A DNA stretch of 64,000 nt. Origin: Accumulibacter sp. Lineage in GTDB: Bacteria; Pseudomonadota; Gammaproteobacteria; Burkholderiales; Rhodocyclaceae. Shown in pieces: positions 37,206-47,161 of the stretch. Each line of letters starts with the position of its first letter. Positions within the stretch are counted from its first letter, which is position 1. The stretch lies in assembly GCA_024235695.1 (NCBI GenBank), contig JACKLX010000011.1, positions 62,001 to 126,000 of the forward strand. The letters run 5' to 3'. Under the pieces are notes generated by a model, which was given only the letters and a program-made list of their open reading frames with translations, searched no databases and was not told the DNA's origin. Made by a program: the position numbers and the translations under genes.

Positions 37206-37658
37206 TTGCTGCGACCTCTCGAATCCATTGCATTCCCACCGCTACGCCGCGTGAGCAGCCTGCCGTTCGCGCTCTTTTCGAGCAGCGTTCTGGCGCAGGC
37301 GGCGGTGCCCGAAGCACCGGGCCTTTCGGCCAGCGCGCTGCTGCAAACGGCGCTCGCCCTGGCCTTGGTCGTCGGCATCCTGTTTCTTGCCGCTTACCTG
37401 CTGCGCAAGCTCAATGGTGGTCGCGGCTTCGGTAACAGCGGCCCGCTGCGGGTCGTCGGCGGACTGATGATCGGCACGCGGGAGCGGATCGTTCTCGTCG
37501 AGATCGACGATACCTGGATCGTCGTTGGCCTGGTACCGGGCCAGATCCGCACCCTGCACACCTTGCCGAAGGGCCAGCTGCCGCCGGCTGGCGATGGCGA
37601 GCGGCCGTTCGCCCAGTGGCTGAAGCAGATTGCCGAGCGCAAGAATGAAGCCCGCTGA
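37206..37658 (+). CDS. fliO: Flagellar biosynthetic protein FliO
   Basis: A small membrane protein assisting FliP assembly into the export gate. After a hydrophobic, signal-like N-terminus ([16 protein letters not shown]) comes one transmembrane segment ([26 protein letters not shown]), then the conserved [43 protein letters not shown]. The start is uncertain: TTG 37206 (150 residues) or GTG 37251 (135 residues), neither with a good ribosome site. It overlaps fliP by 14 bases. Confidence 0.87.
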   Translation: MLRPLESIAFPPLRRVSSLPFALFSSSVLAQAAVPEAPGLSASALLQTALALALVVGILFLAAYLLRKLNGGRGFGNSGPLRVVGGLMIGTRERIVLVEIDDTWIVVGLVPGQIRTLHTLPKGQLPPAGDGERPFAQWLKQIAERKNEAR

Positions 37659-38397
37659 GCTCGCTCGCGGCGTCGTTCTGCTCGCCTTGCTGGCGCCGCT
37701 GGCGGCCTGGGCCCAGGCTGGCGGCCTGCCGGCACTGACCAGCACGCCGGGCGCCGGCGGCAGCCAGACCTACACGCTGTCGATCCAGACGCTGCTGACG
37801 CTGACGGCGCTGACCTTCATCCCGGCAGCGCTGCTGATGATGACCAGCTTCACGCGGATCATCATCGTCCTCTCGCTGCTGCGGCACGCGCTCGGCACGC
37901 AGACTTCGCCACCGAACCAGGTCCTCGTCGGGCTGTCGCTGTTCCTGACCTTCTTCATCATGTCGCCGGTGCTCGACAGCATCTACAGCGAGGCCTATCT
38001 GCCGCTGTCGGAGAACCGGATCACCTACGTCCAGGCGATCGAGCGAGGCGCCGTACCGCTCCGCAAGTTCATGCTCAAACAGACCCGCGAGTCGGATATC
38101 GCGTTGTTCGCACGGATGACCAACGCCCCCCGCTTCCAGTCGGCCGACGACATCCCGATGCGGCTGCTGATCCCGGCGTTCGCGACCAGCGAATTGAAGA
38201 CCGCCTTTCAGATCGGCTTCATCATCTTCATCCCCTTCCTGATCGTCGACATGGTCGTCGCCAGCGTGCTGATGTCGATGGGGATGATGATGATGTCGCC
38301 GGTGATGATTGCCCTGCCCTTCAAGCTGATGCTGTTCGTTCTGGTCGACGGCTGGCACTTGATCCTCGGCTCGCTGGTCGCGAGCTTTGCCACGTGA
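37645..38397 (+). CDS. fliP: Flagellar biosynthetic protein FliP
   Basis: A 250-residue export-gate core protein with a cleavable signal peptide ([24 protein letters not shown]), then [58 protein letters not shown] and the C-terminal membrane pair ([30 protein letters not shown]...). ATG 37645 lies inside the end of fliO. It shares its last bases with the fliQ GTG start. Confidence 0.97.
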   Translation: MKPAELARGVVLLALLAPLAAWAQAGGLPALTSTPGAGGSQTYTLSIQTLLTLTALTFIPAALLMMTSFTRIIIVLSLLRHALGTQTSPPNQVLVGLSLFLTFFIMSPVLDSIYSEAYLPLSENRITYVQAIERGAVPLRKFMLKQTRESDIALFARMTNAPRFQSADDIPMRLLIPAFATSELKTAFQIGFIIFIPFLIVDMVVASVLMSMGMMMMSPVMIALPFKLMLFVLVDGWHLILGSLVASFAT

Positions 38398-38663
38398 CGC
38401 CTGAACTGGTCATGGATGTCGGGCGTCAGGCGGTCGAGATGACCTTGCTGCTGGGCGCGCCGCTGTTGCTGGCGGCGCTGCTGATCGGCCTGATCGTCAG
38501 CATCTTTCAGGCAGCGACCCAGATCAACGAGCAGACCCTGTCGTTCATTCCCAAGCTGGTAGGTGTCTTCCTGACCCTTCTTCTGGCCGGTCCGTGGATG
38601 CTCGAGATGATGGTCGAATATGTTCGGCGACTGTTCGAAAGCATCCCGCTGCTGATCGGCTGA
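38394..38663 (+). CDS. fliQ: Flagellar biosynthetic protein FliQ
   Basis: An 89-residue two-helix membrane subunit of the export gate, starting with GTG fused to the fliP stop (GTGA). The family core [65 protein letters not shown] is fully conserved. Confidence 0.96.
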   Translation: MTPELVMDVGRQAVEMTLLLGAPLLLAALLIGLIVSIFQAATQINEQTLSFIPKLVGVFLTLLLAGPWMLEMMVEYVRRLFESIPLLIG

Positions 38664-38670
38664 ACGATCG

Positions 38671-39495
38671 ATGATCAGCCTGACGGCGGCCGAGATCAAT
38701 GCCTGGGTGGTGGCCTTCTTCTTTCCGCTGGCGCGCATCCTGGCGGTGCTGGTCAGCGCCCCACCCTTCAGCAATCCGGCCTTGCCGGTGCGCGTGCGGC
38801 TGATCCTCGGCCTGGCCATCGCTCTCGCCATCGCACCGATCCTGCCAGCGATGCCGGCCGTCGACCCGGCTTCGGCTGCCGGCCTGCTGATCCTTGCCCA
38901 GCAAATGATCATCGGCCTGGCGATGGGCTTTGCGGTCCGTCTGGTCCTGGCCGCTGTCGACCTGGCCGGGACCATGATCGGGCTGCAGATGGGTCTCGGC
39001 TTTGCCGTCTCGTACGACCCCCAGAGCGCCGGTCAAACGCCGGTGATCGCGGAGTTCATCGGCCTGCTGTCGCTGCTGGTGTTCATGGCCATCAACGGCC
39101 ACCTGATGGTGGTCGCCACCCTGACACGGAGCTTCACCGCCATTCCGATCGGTGCACCCTTGCCGGGACCCGGCAGCTGGTGGAACGTCGCCGCCGCCGG
39201 CGCGACCGTCTTCTCGTCGGGACTATTGCTGGCGCTGCCGATCCTCGTCACGCTCCTGGTCACCAACCTGGCGCTGGCCATTCTCAGCCGCGCGGCACCG
39301 CAACTCAACCTGATCGTCATCGGCTTTCCGCTGACCATCACGCTTGGCTTCGTCGCCTTGATGCTCGGCCTGCATTTCCTCGGCGCTCCCCTGCAGCAGC
39401 TGTTCGAATACGGCCTCGAGTCGATGCTCGGCAATTTCAATTCCCTGCCGGCCGCCGCTCAGGGCTTTCCGTCAGGCGCCGCGCGAACCAACTGA
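38671..39495 (+). CDS. fliR: Flagellar biosynthetic protein FliR
   Basis: A 274-residue export-gate membrane protein with about six hydrophobic segments: WVVAFFFPLARILAVLVSAPPFSN, RLILGLAIALAIAPILPAMP, then the DLAGTMIGLQMGLGFAVSYDPQSAGQTPVIAEF signature. It is the last gene of the fliF-fliR series. Its final 37 bases overlap the end of a convergent lipoprotein gene. Confidence 0.96.
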   Translation: MISLTAAEINAWVVAFFFPLARILAVLVSAPPFSNPALPVRVRLILGLAIALAIAPILPAMPAVDPASAAGLLILAQQMIIGLAMGFAVRLVLAAVDLAGTMIGLQMGLGFAVSYDPQSAGQTPVIAEFIGLLSLLVFMAINGHLMVVATLTRSFTAIPIGAPLPGPGSWWNVAAAGATVFSSGLLLALPILVTLLVTNLALAILSRAAPQLNLIVIGFPLTITLGFVALMLGLHFLGAPLQQLFEYGLESMLGNFNSLPAAAQGFPSGAARTN

Positions 39496-39998
39496 AACAT
39501 CCCTTCGGCAAAGCGATGGGCAAACGGCGTACTCGATTCGATCCCCTCGGAGTAATCGATGATCCGGTAATCACGGAAACCTCGGGCGCGCTGCAACTGC
39601 AACGCCCGCCGCCGGAGAATCAACCCCGACTCGCCGTCACCGCCGGTGCGGAAGCTCTTGGCACGCATCGACAGACGGTAGGTGTCGGTACCGACAAGCG
39701 TTTCCTCGATCGTCCAGTTGGGAGCCAGGGGGTCGTAGATGGCGTAGGCGGCGACCACGGCCGCCGCGGCCAGGCCGAGATTAACGGCCGGCCCGGAGTA
39801 CTGTCCGGCCGCGTAGGCGACCGAGCCGGCCAGCGCAATGGCCCTGACCGGTTCGACGCTGACCGTCGGATCCGGTGACTGGCCGTAGGTGTAGACCGGA
39901 CCGTCGGCGTCGGCGTACGGCCGCTCGGGCAAGTAGCTGGCGCAGGCGGCGAGGAGAACGGTAAGTGCGCAGCCGACGCCGGTACGCATCGCGATCAT
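39459..39998 (-). CDS. Putative lipoprotein downstream of flgL
   Basis: A 179-residue predicted lipoprotein: signal MIAMRTGVGCALTVLLAAC with lipobox LLAAC (Cys19). An AAGGGAG site lies just upstream of ATG 39998; ATG 39989 is an alternative. The mature part has one Ala/Val-rich hydrophobic stretch (IALAGSVAYAAGQYSGPAVNLGLAAAAVVAAYAIYDPLAPNW), then a domain reading WTIEETLVGTDTYRLSMRAKSFRTGGDGESGLILRRRALQLQRARGF. It starts 13 bases after the flgL stop on the same strand, so it is probably the last gene of the flgB-flgL operon. I do not recognise a named family. Confidence 0.75.
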   Translation of the reverse strand: MIAMRTGVGCALTVLLAACASYLPERPYADADGPVYTYGQSPDPTVSVEPVRAIALAGSVAYAAGQYSGPAVNLGLAAAAVVAAYAIYDPLAPNWTIEETLVGTDTYRLSMRAKSFRTGGDGESGLILRRRALQLQRARGFRDYRIIDYSEGIESSTPFAHRFAEGMFQLVRAAPDGKP

Positions 39999-40011
39999 CG
40001 CGCTCCCTTGA

Positions 40012-41361
40012 TCAGAGGTAGTTGAAGAGACTCAGGCCGCTTATCGTGACAAAGGATTTCTGCGCCGCCTCGAGACCGACCTGCTGCCGGGTGAAATCCG
40101 AAATCGCTTGCGCGTAATCGAGATCCTGGAGATTCGACAAGGTTTGCTGATACTGGATATCGAGCGCGGCCGCGTTGCTGCTCAGGCTGTCGAGTTCCTG
40201 CAGATGCGCGCCGACCGTCGATTGGACACGGCTGACCTTGGCCAGCGCCTGGTCGAGATTGCTCAGGTGCCCCTGCAACTGACTGGCGAAGTCGCCTCTC
40301 GCCGTACTCGAATCAAGCGGCGAACGCAGCAGTGCGATCAATTCGTCCATGGTCTGGAAAACGCTCTTGTTGGCACTCGGCCTGACCGCGAAGGTATCGC
40401 CCGCCGCGGGCTGGCCGCTGATCACCACCTGCGCGCCGAAATCAACGCTCAGCGGTGCCGCCGGCGGCTGCGCCGTGGTCAGCAGCGGGATCGCCTGTCC
40501 CGGCGAAAATGGCCTGACGTCGCTGACGGCCAGCGGTGGCAGGGGCGCACTGGGCGGCGCCGGCGTCGAGACGTCGAACAGCTGGTAGGTGGTGCCGCCG
40601 GTGCCGGACGAAAAGACCACTTGCAGACTGCGATTGTTCGTCCCCTGCCAGGGAAACGCGGTGTTGATCGCGTCCTGCCACTTCTGATGGTCAAGCACCG
40701 AGCCGGCGTCGATGCTGCCGCTGCCCTGATTGGCAAGACCGCCATTGCCGCCGCCAGCCGTCGAAAAACGACCATTGCCTTCGCGGATGTTCATGAACAG
40801 GTCGCTGCCGGCAACGTTGCTGGGCATTTGTTGCGACGAACTCACCTGCAGCAGCCGCTGGCCATCGTCACCGAAATAGGCCACTGCCGAAGCACCGGTC
40901 GGCGCCGTCGCGGCGCTGCGCGCAAACGGCATCGTCGCGCCCTGAAAACCGGCGAAGAGGTAATCTCCTTCGGCACTGCGGCTGTTGGCGATCGCCAGCA
41001 TTTCGTCCAGCCGCGCCTCGAGCTCAATCGCGATCGCCTGCCGGTCAGTGTCGGCGAGGACCGTATTGCCGGCCTGGACAACGCGGCTGCGAACACTCTG
41101 CAGCGAATCGTTCAAGGCGCTCAGCTGGCTGTCGACAAGGCCCAGCCGATCGCTGGCGTGGCCCTGGTTGCGCGCGTACTGGGCGGTGACTTCCCTGGCC
41201 TGGGTGACCGCCAGGGCCCGCGCCGAGGCGACCGGATCGTCCGCCGGCGTCAGCATCCGGCGGCCGCTGCTCAGCTGATTCTGCAGTTTCAGCAGCTGAC
41301 TGTTGCTGCGCTCCATTCCCTGCAGCGCGGAATCGTAGATCTGACTGGTACTGATGCGCAT
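40012..41361 (-). CDS. flgL: Flagellar hook-associated protein 3 FlgL
   Basis: A 449-residue hook-filament junction protein. The flagellin-like N-terminus MRISTSQIYDSALQGMERSNSQLLKLQNQLSSGRRMLTPADDPVASARAL and C-terminus (ALDIQYQQTLSNLQDLDYAQAISDFTRQQVGLEAAQKSFVTISGLSLFNYL) are conserved, with a variable middle. The start ATG at 41361 follows an AAGGAGA site. A 13-base gap separates it from flgK. Confidence 0.95.
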   Translation of the reverse strand: MRISTSQIYDSALQGMERSNSQLLKLQNQLSSGRRMLTPADDPVASARALAVTQAREVTAQYARNQGHASDRLGLVDSQLSALNDSLQSVRSRVVQAGNTVLADTDRQAIAIELEARLDEMLAIANSRSAEGDYLFAGFQGATMPFARSAATAPTGASAVAYFGDDGQRLLQVSSSQQMPSNVAGSDLFMNIREGNGRFSTAGGGNGGLANQGSGSIDAGSVLDHQKWQDAINTAFPWQGTNNRSLQVVFSSGTGGTTYQLFDVSTPAPPSAPLPPLAVSDVRPFSPGQAIPLLTTAQPPAAPLSVDFGAQVVISGQPAAGDTFAVRPSANKSVFQTMDELIALLRSPLDSSTARGDFASQLQGHLSNLDQALAKVSRVQSTVGAHLQELDSLSSNAAALDIQYQQTLSNLQDLDYAQAISDFTRQQVGLEAAQKSFVTISGLSLFNYL

Positions 41362-41374
41362 CTGAGTCTCCTTG

Positions 41375-43417
41375 CTACTGCCCCAATGCCAGAATCGTGT
41401 CGAACAGACTGGCGCCAATCTGCAATGCCCTGGCCGACGCTTGATAGGCCTGCTGGTAACGGATCAGATTGGCGGCTTCCTCGTCGAGATTGACGCCGGA
41501 GAGCGACTCGCGGCTGGCTTGTGCCTGTTCGAGCAGCGCTGTTTGCGCTTCGGCCGACACCTGGATCTGGCGCGTCCGGCTGCCGGTCTCGCTGACCAGC
41601 TGAGCGTAAGCCTGCTGGTACGAGTCGGTCTGGCCGGACATCGTCGCCTGCGTCTGCAACTGCGCCAGGGCCAGCGCGTTGCGGCCGTCGGCGGTGGCGC
41701 CGGCATTGCGCGCAATCACGAAGCTATCGCCATTGTTCGGCAGGCCCGACACCACGAAGCTGAAGCCGGTCGGCGGACTGCTCGCGACCGAGCCAAGCAG
41801 GGTGAGCGTCGCGCCGCTGGTGTACGCCACGCCATCGGTTGGCGCGCCAATCACCACCGGTGCGCCGCCGTCGATCGATACGCGTGCTCCGACCGGAAAA
41901 TTTCGCAGTTCGCCGGCCTGATAGACGAGACTGATCGGAATGCCGCCAACGGCGGCCGGATAACCCGGTCCGACACTGCCCGCCGAGATCGTCGCGCCGC
42001 CCGTATTGGCAGTCCCGGTTGAGGTCCGGATCGGCCCGGCAGCAGCAATCAGGCTGGGGTCGGCAGCGACCGCCGGGTTCACCGCGATGTCGGTCGCCGC
42101 GGCCCGCGTCGGTTGGACAAGATAGCTCGAGCCGGCCAGCAGCGGCCCGGCGGCGAGCGTGAATCCCTGCGGGTCGCTGGCCAGTTGGACGTTGATCACC
42201 GCGACGTCCGCGCCCGGCCCCGACCACTGCTTGTTGTCCGACAGGCGGGTCAGCGTGACGCTGCTGCCGTCGGAGTCCAGCCGGTAGTCACTGTTGACCA
42301 GGTCGGTGTAGAAATTGCCGTTGAATGGCGGCGGCGTGACGAAAGCGGCGCTCACCGTCGGGCTGGATGGCGGGTTGCCGGTGTTGGCGATCACCGTCGG
42401 TGAGGGGATCGAAAAGAAGTTCGGGGAAAAACTCGATGACGACGACAGCTGCGATTGACCGAGCAGGTCCTGGCCAAGCGCGCTTTGCGCATTGAAGGTC
42501 AGGGCCAGCGACGCCGCGTTGCGGCCCAGGTCATTGCTGGCCTGGTCGAGCGATTCGCTGCGAAACTGCAACAGACCGCCGAGACTGCCGCCGCGGAGCA
42601 ATGCCTCGGGCATCTCCTGGACACCCGCCGCGGTACTCAGGCCAACCGTCAGACGCGCCGGATCGGCAGACGATGGCGTAGTCGTGATACGCATCACCTG
42701 TGGGCCGACGACCAGCTGCTGGCCGCTGCCGATGAAGACGTTGTAGCTGCCATCGCTATTGGTCGTGGTCCTTGCCTTGACCAGCGTGTTCAACTCCGCC
42801 ACCAGGCGGTCGCGGGTGTCGAGCAGGTCGTTGGCCGGTTGCCCGGTGGCTGCCTCGGCGACGACGATCTGCTGGTTGAGGGAGCCAATCTGTTCGGCGT
42901 ACGAATTGATGCTGCCCACCGTCGCCTTGATCTCGGCGTTGACGCCGCCGTACATCTCGGCAAGCTGGCCAGCAAGCGACTGATAGCGCGCGCCGAGCGC
43001 CTGCCCGGCGGCGACCATCGCCTGGCGGCTCGGCAACTGCGCGGGATTGGCGGCAACGTCCTGGGCCTTGGCGAAGAAATCCTGCAGGGCCGGCGAAAGG
43101 CCGGTGCTCGGGTCAGCCAGCATGTTGTCGATCTGGCTGATCTGTGCATGGTAGGTATCGAGCTCGCTGGCACGAGTCTGCGAACGATCGACCTGGTCGG
43201 TCAGGAAGCGGCTGTACATGCGTTCGATGGTCGCCACATGCGTGCCCTGGCCGACGAAGCCGGCGCCGGTCGACAGCGGCGGATTGGTCGCCTGCACGCT
43301 GCGCTGCCGGTTGAACCCGGCGGTGTTGACGTTGGCGATATTGTGCTCGGTGGTCAGCAATCCGAGCTGTGCGGCCTGCAAGCCGCTGACACTGCTACCA
43401 ATCAATCCTGAGCCCAT
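41375..43417 (-). CDS. flgK: Flagellar hook-associated protein 1 FlgK
   Basis: A 680-residue junction protein. N-terminal rod-type motif (GSSVSGLQAAQLGLLTTEHNIANVNTAGFNRQRSVQ) and C-terminal GVNLDEEAANLIRYQQAYQASARALQIGASLFDTILALGQ are conserved. The middle is a long, Ser/Gly/Ala-rich variable region, longer than in enterobacterial FlgK (about 550). A sigma-28-like site lies 29-55 bases upstream of its ATG, which would give FliA-dependent late expression together with flgL. Confidence 0.95.
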   Translation of the reverse strand: MGSGLIGSSVSGLQAAQLGLLTTEHNIANVNTAGFNRQRSVQATNPPLSTGAGFVGQGTHVATIERMYSRFLTDQVDRSQTRASELDTYHAQISQIDNMLADPSTGLSPALQDFFAKAQDVAANPAQLPSRQAMVAAGQALGARYQSLAGQLAEMYGGVNAEIKATVGSINSYAEQIGSLNQQIVVAEAATGQPANDLLDTRDRLVAELNTLVKARTTTNSDGSYNVFIGSGQQLVVGPQVMRITTTPSSADPARLTVGLSTAAGVQEMPEALLRGGSLGGLLQFRSESLDQASNDLGRNAASLALTFNAQSALGQDLLGQSQLSSSSSFSPNFFSIPSPTVIANTGNPPSSPTVSAAFVTPPPFNGNFYTDLVNSDYRLDSDGSSVTLTRLSDNKQWSGPGADVAVINVQLASDPQGFTLAAGPLLAGSSYLVQPTRAAATDIAVNPAVAADPSLIAAAGPIRTSTGTANTGGATISAGSVGPGYPAAVGGIPISLVYQAGELRNFPVGARVSIDGGAPVVIGAPTDGVAYTSGATLTLLGSVASSPPTGFSFVVSGLPNNGDSFVIARNAGATADGRNALALAQLQTQATMSGQTDSYQQAYAQLVSETGSRTRQIQVSAEAQTALLEQAQASRESLSGVNLDEEAANLIRYQQAYQASARALQIGASLFDTILALGQ

Positions 43418-43445
43418 GGTCTAGGGTCCTTGTTCGATCACTCTG

Positions 43446-43472
43446 TAAACGGCAGCCTGGCCGAGATATTTA
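43446..43472 (-). promoter_or_regulatory. Candidate sigma-28 (FliA) promoter of flgKL
   Basis: On the minus strand TAAATATC (43472-43465), an 11-base spacer and GCCGTTTA (43453-43446) resemble the FliA consensus TAAAGTTT-N11-GCCGATAA, with TAAA and GCCG intact. It lies in the flgJ-flgK gap just upstream of flgK. Confidence 0.55.
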
Positions 43473-43515
43473 GTGCCGGCGCGCGCCCGACAGCAATAAA
43501 CCGCCTGGCCGCTGG

Positions 43516-44478
43516 CTAGCCGGCCAGGGCCTGCCGCAAGGTCGCTCCGCCGATGATACGGGTTATCTTGTCGGCGTACATCGGATCCGTCGCATAGCCT
43601 GCCTGCTGCAAGGAACGCGCAAACTGGGCGCCGTCCTGCTGGCCGATGACCCCGGAAAAACGCGGCTTGCTGCGCAGCAGATCTGCGTAGTCGCGAAAAG
43701 CCTCGGCATAGGAGGAATAGACGCGGAACTTCGCTCGCTCGGACCGTACGACGCCGTCGACAAACTCGCTGGTCTGCACCTCGACGGTCGGTCCGGACCA
43801 GCTGCGCCCTGCCTTGACGCCAAACAGATTGAAGCTCGGCGTGCCATCGGCGGCCCTGATCTCGTGTTTTCCCCAGCCACTCTCGAGCGCCGACTGGGCG
43901 ACCAGGAAATGCGGCGGCACGCCGGTGACTGCCGCCGCCTCGACCGCGTGCGGCCAGATGCGATCGACAAAGTCCCGCGGCCCGGTCGCCGACATGCCTT
44001 CCGAGCTGCCCGCCGAAGCCGCTGTGCCGAGCGCTGCCGCCGCCCTCGCCCAGGCCGCGCGCGGCACCCCGGCTTCCGCCGCCTGCGCGGCAGCCGCCGC
44101 GGCGTACTGCGAACGCAGGGACTGCTGCAGGGCGTCAAGCGGTGAACCGGCGCTGTCGGACTTGCTGCCATTGAGCTGTCGCCCGAGCTGCTGCTCGATC
44201 AGCCCGGCAAAACCGATCGGCATCTGCGAGGAAAGATTCAGTGCCATCTGCTGGTCGCCGATGGCGGTGAAGAATCGGCTCTGGTCGCTGTCCAGCAGCC
44301 CACCGCTGCCGATCGCGTCGCGCATGCTCTTCAACATCAGGTGCAGCAGCATGCCCTCGAACTGCTGTGCCGCCTGCTTCAGCCCGCCCTGCGGATCCTG
44401 GCCAAGCCGGGCACGCAGATCGCCGGCTGCTGCCGGATCGAGAACCAGCCGGTTGGTGGCGAGGTCGATGGATTTCAC
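43516..44478 (-). CDS. flgJ: Flagellar rod-capping protein and peptidoglycan hydrolase FlgJ
   Basis: A 320-residue two-domain protein. The N-terminal rod-cap domain (LKQAAQQFEGMLLHLMLKSMRDAIGSGGLLDSDQSRFFTAIGDQQMALNLS) is followed by an Ala-rich linker and a C-terminal glucosaminidase/muramidase domain from about residue 170 (FVDRIWPHAVEAAAVTGVPPHFLVAQSALESGWGKHEIRAADGTPSFNLFGVKAG), with the catalytic Glu in ALESGWG. It lets the rod penetrate the peptidoglycan. Confidence 0.95.
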   Translation of the reverse strand: MKSIDLATNRLVLDPAAAGDLRARLGQDPQGGLKQAAQQFEGMLLHLMLKSMRDAIGSGGLLDSDQSRFFTAIGDQQMALNLSSQMPIGFAGLIEQQLGRQLNGSKSDSAGSPLDALQQSLRSQYAAAAAAQAAEAGVPRAAWARAAAALGTAASAGSSEGMSATGPRDFVDRIWPHAVEAAAVTGVPPHFLVAQSALESGWGKHEIRAADGTPSFNLFGVKAGRSWSGPTVEVQTSEFVDGVVRSERAKFRVYSSYAEAFRDYADLLRSKPRFSGVIGQQDGAQFARSLQQAGYATDPMYADKITRIIGGATLRQALAG

Positions 44479-44517
44479 GCGTGGCCTTCGGCGTCTGGCA
44501 GATCGTTGGCCGCTGAC

Positions 44518-45657
44518 TCAGATGATCTCGAGTTCGGCACGCAGGGCCCCGGCCGCCTTCATCGACTGCAGGATCGACAGCAGATCCTGCGGCCCGGCTC
44601 CCAGAGCGTTGATCGCCTTGACCACCTCGGCGAGATTCACGCCCGCTTTCAACTGCATCAGCGAACCGCCGCCCTGTTTGATATCGATCTCGCTCTGGCT
44701 GGTGGTCACCGTTTGACCGGCGGCCAGGGCGTTGGGCTGACTGACCTTCTGTTCGGTATTGATCACCACCGACAGACTGCCGTGGGCAATGGCGCACGAT
44801 TCGATGGTCACCGTCTGGTTCATCACCACCGAGCCGGTACGTGGATTGATGATCACTTTCGCCATGCCTTTGGTTGGACGCACTTCGAGGCCCTCCAGAC
44901 GGCCCAGGAAGGCCACCCGGCTATTCGGGTCCTGCGGCGCGATTACCTGAATCCGGCGCCCGTCGAGCGCCTGCGCGGTCCCCGGGCCGATTTCGCGGTT
45001 GATCACCTCGACGACGCGCTGGGTGGTGCCGAAGTCGGTGGTTCCCATCTCGTAGTGGATGAACGGCCCCTGCCCGAGGGCCGTCGGCACCTCGCGCTCG
45101 ACGGTGGCGCCACCGGTGATGCGACCCGCCAGCAGGTGGTTGACCGACACCCGGCTGCCAGCGGCGGCCGCACCGGCACCGCCGACCAGCAGATTGCCCT
45201 GCGCCTGCGCGTAGATCTGACCGTCGGCGCCTTTCAGCGGGGTCATCACCAGCGTTCCGCCGCGCAGGCTCTTGGCGTTGCCCATCGACGATACGGTGAC
45301 GTCGATCTGCTGCCCGATGCTGGCAAAGGGCGGCAGATCGGCGGTCACCATTACCGCCGCGACGTTCTTGAGCTGCAGCGATTGCGTCGTCGCCAGGGTG
45401 GTCCCGAGCTGGGCCAGCATGTTGATGATGCCCTGCGTGGTGAACGGCGTCTGTGTCGTCTGGTCACCGCTGCCGTCAAGACCGACGACGATCCCGTAAC
45501 CGACCAGCTGGTTGTTGCGGACCCCCTGCACCGACGCCAGATCCTTGATCCGCTCGGCGTCAGCCGGCGCACTCAGCAAGGCCAGCACGGCCAGGCCGAC
45601 AAGCATGGCCGCACGGCGCATGGCTCGGCCGGCGTCTCTGTCGATGATCGGAAGCAC
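44518..45657 (-). CDS. flgI: Flagellar P-ring protein FlgI
   Basis: A 379-residue periplasmic ring protein. GTG 45657 is chosen because an AAGGAG site lies 7 bases upstream; an internal ATG at 45621 would still retain the signal peptide ([22 protein letters not shown]). The mature start [47 protein letters not shown] and the end [36 protein letters not shown] are family-typical. Confidence 0.96.
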   Translation of the reverse strand: MLPIIDRDAGRAMRRAAMLVGLAVLALLSAPADAERIKDLASVQGVRNNQLVGYGIVVGLDGSGDQTTQTPFTTQGIINMLAQLGTTLATTQSLQLKNVAAVMVTADLPPFASIGQQIDVTVSSMGNAKSLRGGTLVMTPLKGADGQIYAQAQGNLLVGGAGAAAAGSRVSVNHLLAGRITGGATVEREVPTALGQGPFIHYEMGTTDFGTTQRVVEVINREIGPGTAQALDGRRIQVIAPQDPNSRVAFLGRLEGLEVRPTKGMAKVIINPRTGSVVMNQTVTIESCAIAHGSLSVVINTEQKVSQPNALAAGQTVTTSQSEIDIKQGGGSLMQLKAGVNLAEVVKAINALGAGPQDLLSILQSMKAAGALRAELEII

Positions 45658-45669
45658 TTCGTTGTCTCC

Positions 45670-46353
45670 TTAGAATGGCAGGACGGTCAGGAAGAAGCGT
45701 GCCAGCCAACCCATCACCTGCGCTTCGCTGATCGCGCCGCTTTCCTTGTATTCGATTCTCGCATCGGCGATCTGCGACGAGGGGATGGTATTGGCGGCAT
45801 TGACGAAGTACGGATTGACGATGCCGGAAAGGCGGATGTATTCCTGCCCGTGACCGATCGCCACCTGTTTCTCGCCGGAGACCAGCAGGTTGCCGTTCGG
45901 CAGCACCTCGATCACGGTCACCGTGATGAAACCGGTAAACACGTTGTTGGCCGCGGCATCACCCTTGCCGGCGGCAACGTTGCTGCTGCTCGCGGTCAGC
46001 TCGGTCAACGTCTTGCCGGGCAGATTGATGTTCGGTCCCACCGAGGCGTTGATGCTGCCGGTCTTGGACACGTTGCTGTTCGACTTGGTCGCGGCAGTGG
46101 TGTTCTCGGTAATCGACACGGTGATCGTGTCGCCGACATAGCGAGCGCGCCGGTCTTCGAACAAGGTCCGCGATGCCCCGGCCTGGTAGATGCTGCCGGT
46201 GGCCGCGAGGTTGGCGGCCAGCGCGTCGCTCCGCGCCTGCGGCCGCGCGGTCATCGGCTGATGGATATTGGTCGGCGGCACCGTCGTACAGGCAGTCATC
46301 ATCAGTACTGCGGAAATCAGCAGCAAGTTGTTGAGTGGCAGGCGCTTTTCCAT
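45670..46353 (-). CDS. flgH: Flagellar L-ring lipoprotein FlgH
   Basis: A 227-residue outer-membrane ring lipoprotein with signal MEKRLPLNNLLLISAVLMMTAC (Cys22). Conserved segments: SLFEDRRARYVGDTITVSITENTTA-like (read here as RTLFEDRRARYVGDTITVSI), LPNGNLLVSGEKQVAIGHGQEYIRLSGIVNP, and the C-terminal AQVMGWLARFFLTVLPF. It lies between flgG and flgI with gaps of 10 and 12 bases. Confidence 0.96.
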   Translation of the reverse strand: MEKRLPLNNLLLISAVLMMTACTTVPPTNIHQPMTARPQARSDALAANLAATGSIYQAGASRTLFEDRRARYVGDTITVSITENTTAATKSNSNVSKTGSINASVGPNINLPGKTLTELTASSSNVAAGKGDAAANNVFTGFITVTVIEVLPNGNLLVSGEKQVAIGHGQEYIRLSGIVNPYFVNAANTIPSSQIADARIEYKESGAISEAQVMGWLARFFLTVLPF

Positions 46354-46363
46354 GATCAGCCCC

Positions 46364-47146
46364 TTACAACTGGGTCAGACGCGCCAGCATCTGGTCCGAG
46401 GTCGAAACGACCTTGGAGTTGAGTTCGTAGGCGCGTTGGGTCTGGATCATGTTCACCAGCTCCTGCGCGACATTGACGTTCGAAGCCTCGACGTAGTTCT
46501 GCACCACCAGCCCGGAACCGTTGGTGCCGGGGGTGTTGGGCGTTGGCGTGCCACTCGACGCCGTCTCTAGAAACAGGTTGTCGCCGACCGCCAGCAGGCC
46601 GCCGTTGTTGATGAAGGTGGCAACCTGGATGGTGCCGATCTGGACCGTCGCGACAGTACCCGGCTGGGTAATGCTGACGACACCATCGGTACCGACGGTA
46701 ATCGACAGCGCGTTCTCGGGAATGGTGATTGCCGGCTGTACGGGATAGCCACTGGTGGTCACCAGCTGCCCCTGGTTGTCTTTCTGGAACGAGCCATCAC
46801 GCGTGTAGGCGGTGGTGCCGTCAGGCAGCAGCACCTGGAAAAAGCCGGCGCCGTCGATCGCCATGTCCAGGCTGTTGCCGGTTTGCTGGAGCGAGCCCTG
46901 GGTGAAGATGCGGCCGGTCGATACCGGCGTCACGCCGAGACCGATCTGCAGACCATCGGGGATCTGCGTCGTCTGCGACGACTGCGCGCCCGGTTGGCGC
47001 AGCGTCTGGTAGAGCAGGTCGGCAAAGATACCGCGCGCCTGCTTGAAGCCATTGGTGCTGACGTTCGCCAGGTTGTTGGCGATGATGTCGATCTGCACCT
47101 GTTGGGCGTTGAGGCCGGTGCTGGCAGTCCACAGCGAGCGCATCAT
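46364..47146 (-). CDS. flgG: Flagellar distal rod protein FlgG
   Basis: A 260-residue rod protein, matching the usual length. The N-terminus [71 protein letters not shown] and C-terminus [46 protein letters not shown] are diagnostic. Confidence 0.97.
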   Translation of the reverse strand: MMRSLWTASTGLNAQQVQIDIIANNLANVSTNGFKQARGIFADLLYQTLRQPGAQSSQTTQIPDGLQIGLGVTPVSTGRIFTQGSLQQTGNSLDMAIDGAGFFQVLLPDGTTAYTRDGSFQKDNQGQLVTTSGYPVQPAITIPENALSITVGTDGVVSITQPGTVATVQIGTIQVATFINNGGLLAVGDNLFLETASSGTPTPNTPGTNGSGLVVQNYVEASNVNVAQELVNMIQTQRAYELNSKVVSTSDQMLARLTQL

Positions 47147-47161
47147 TCGGCATTCTTCCTA

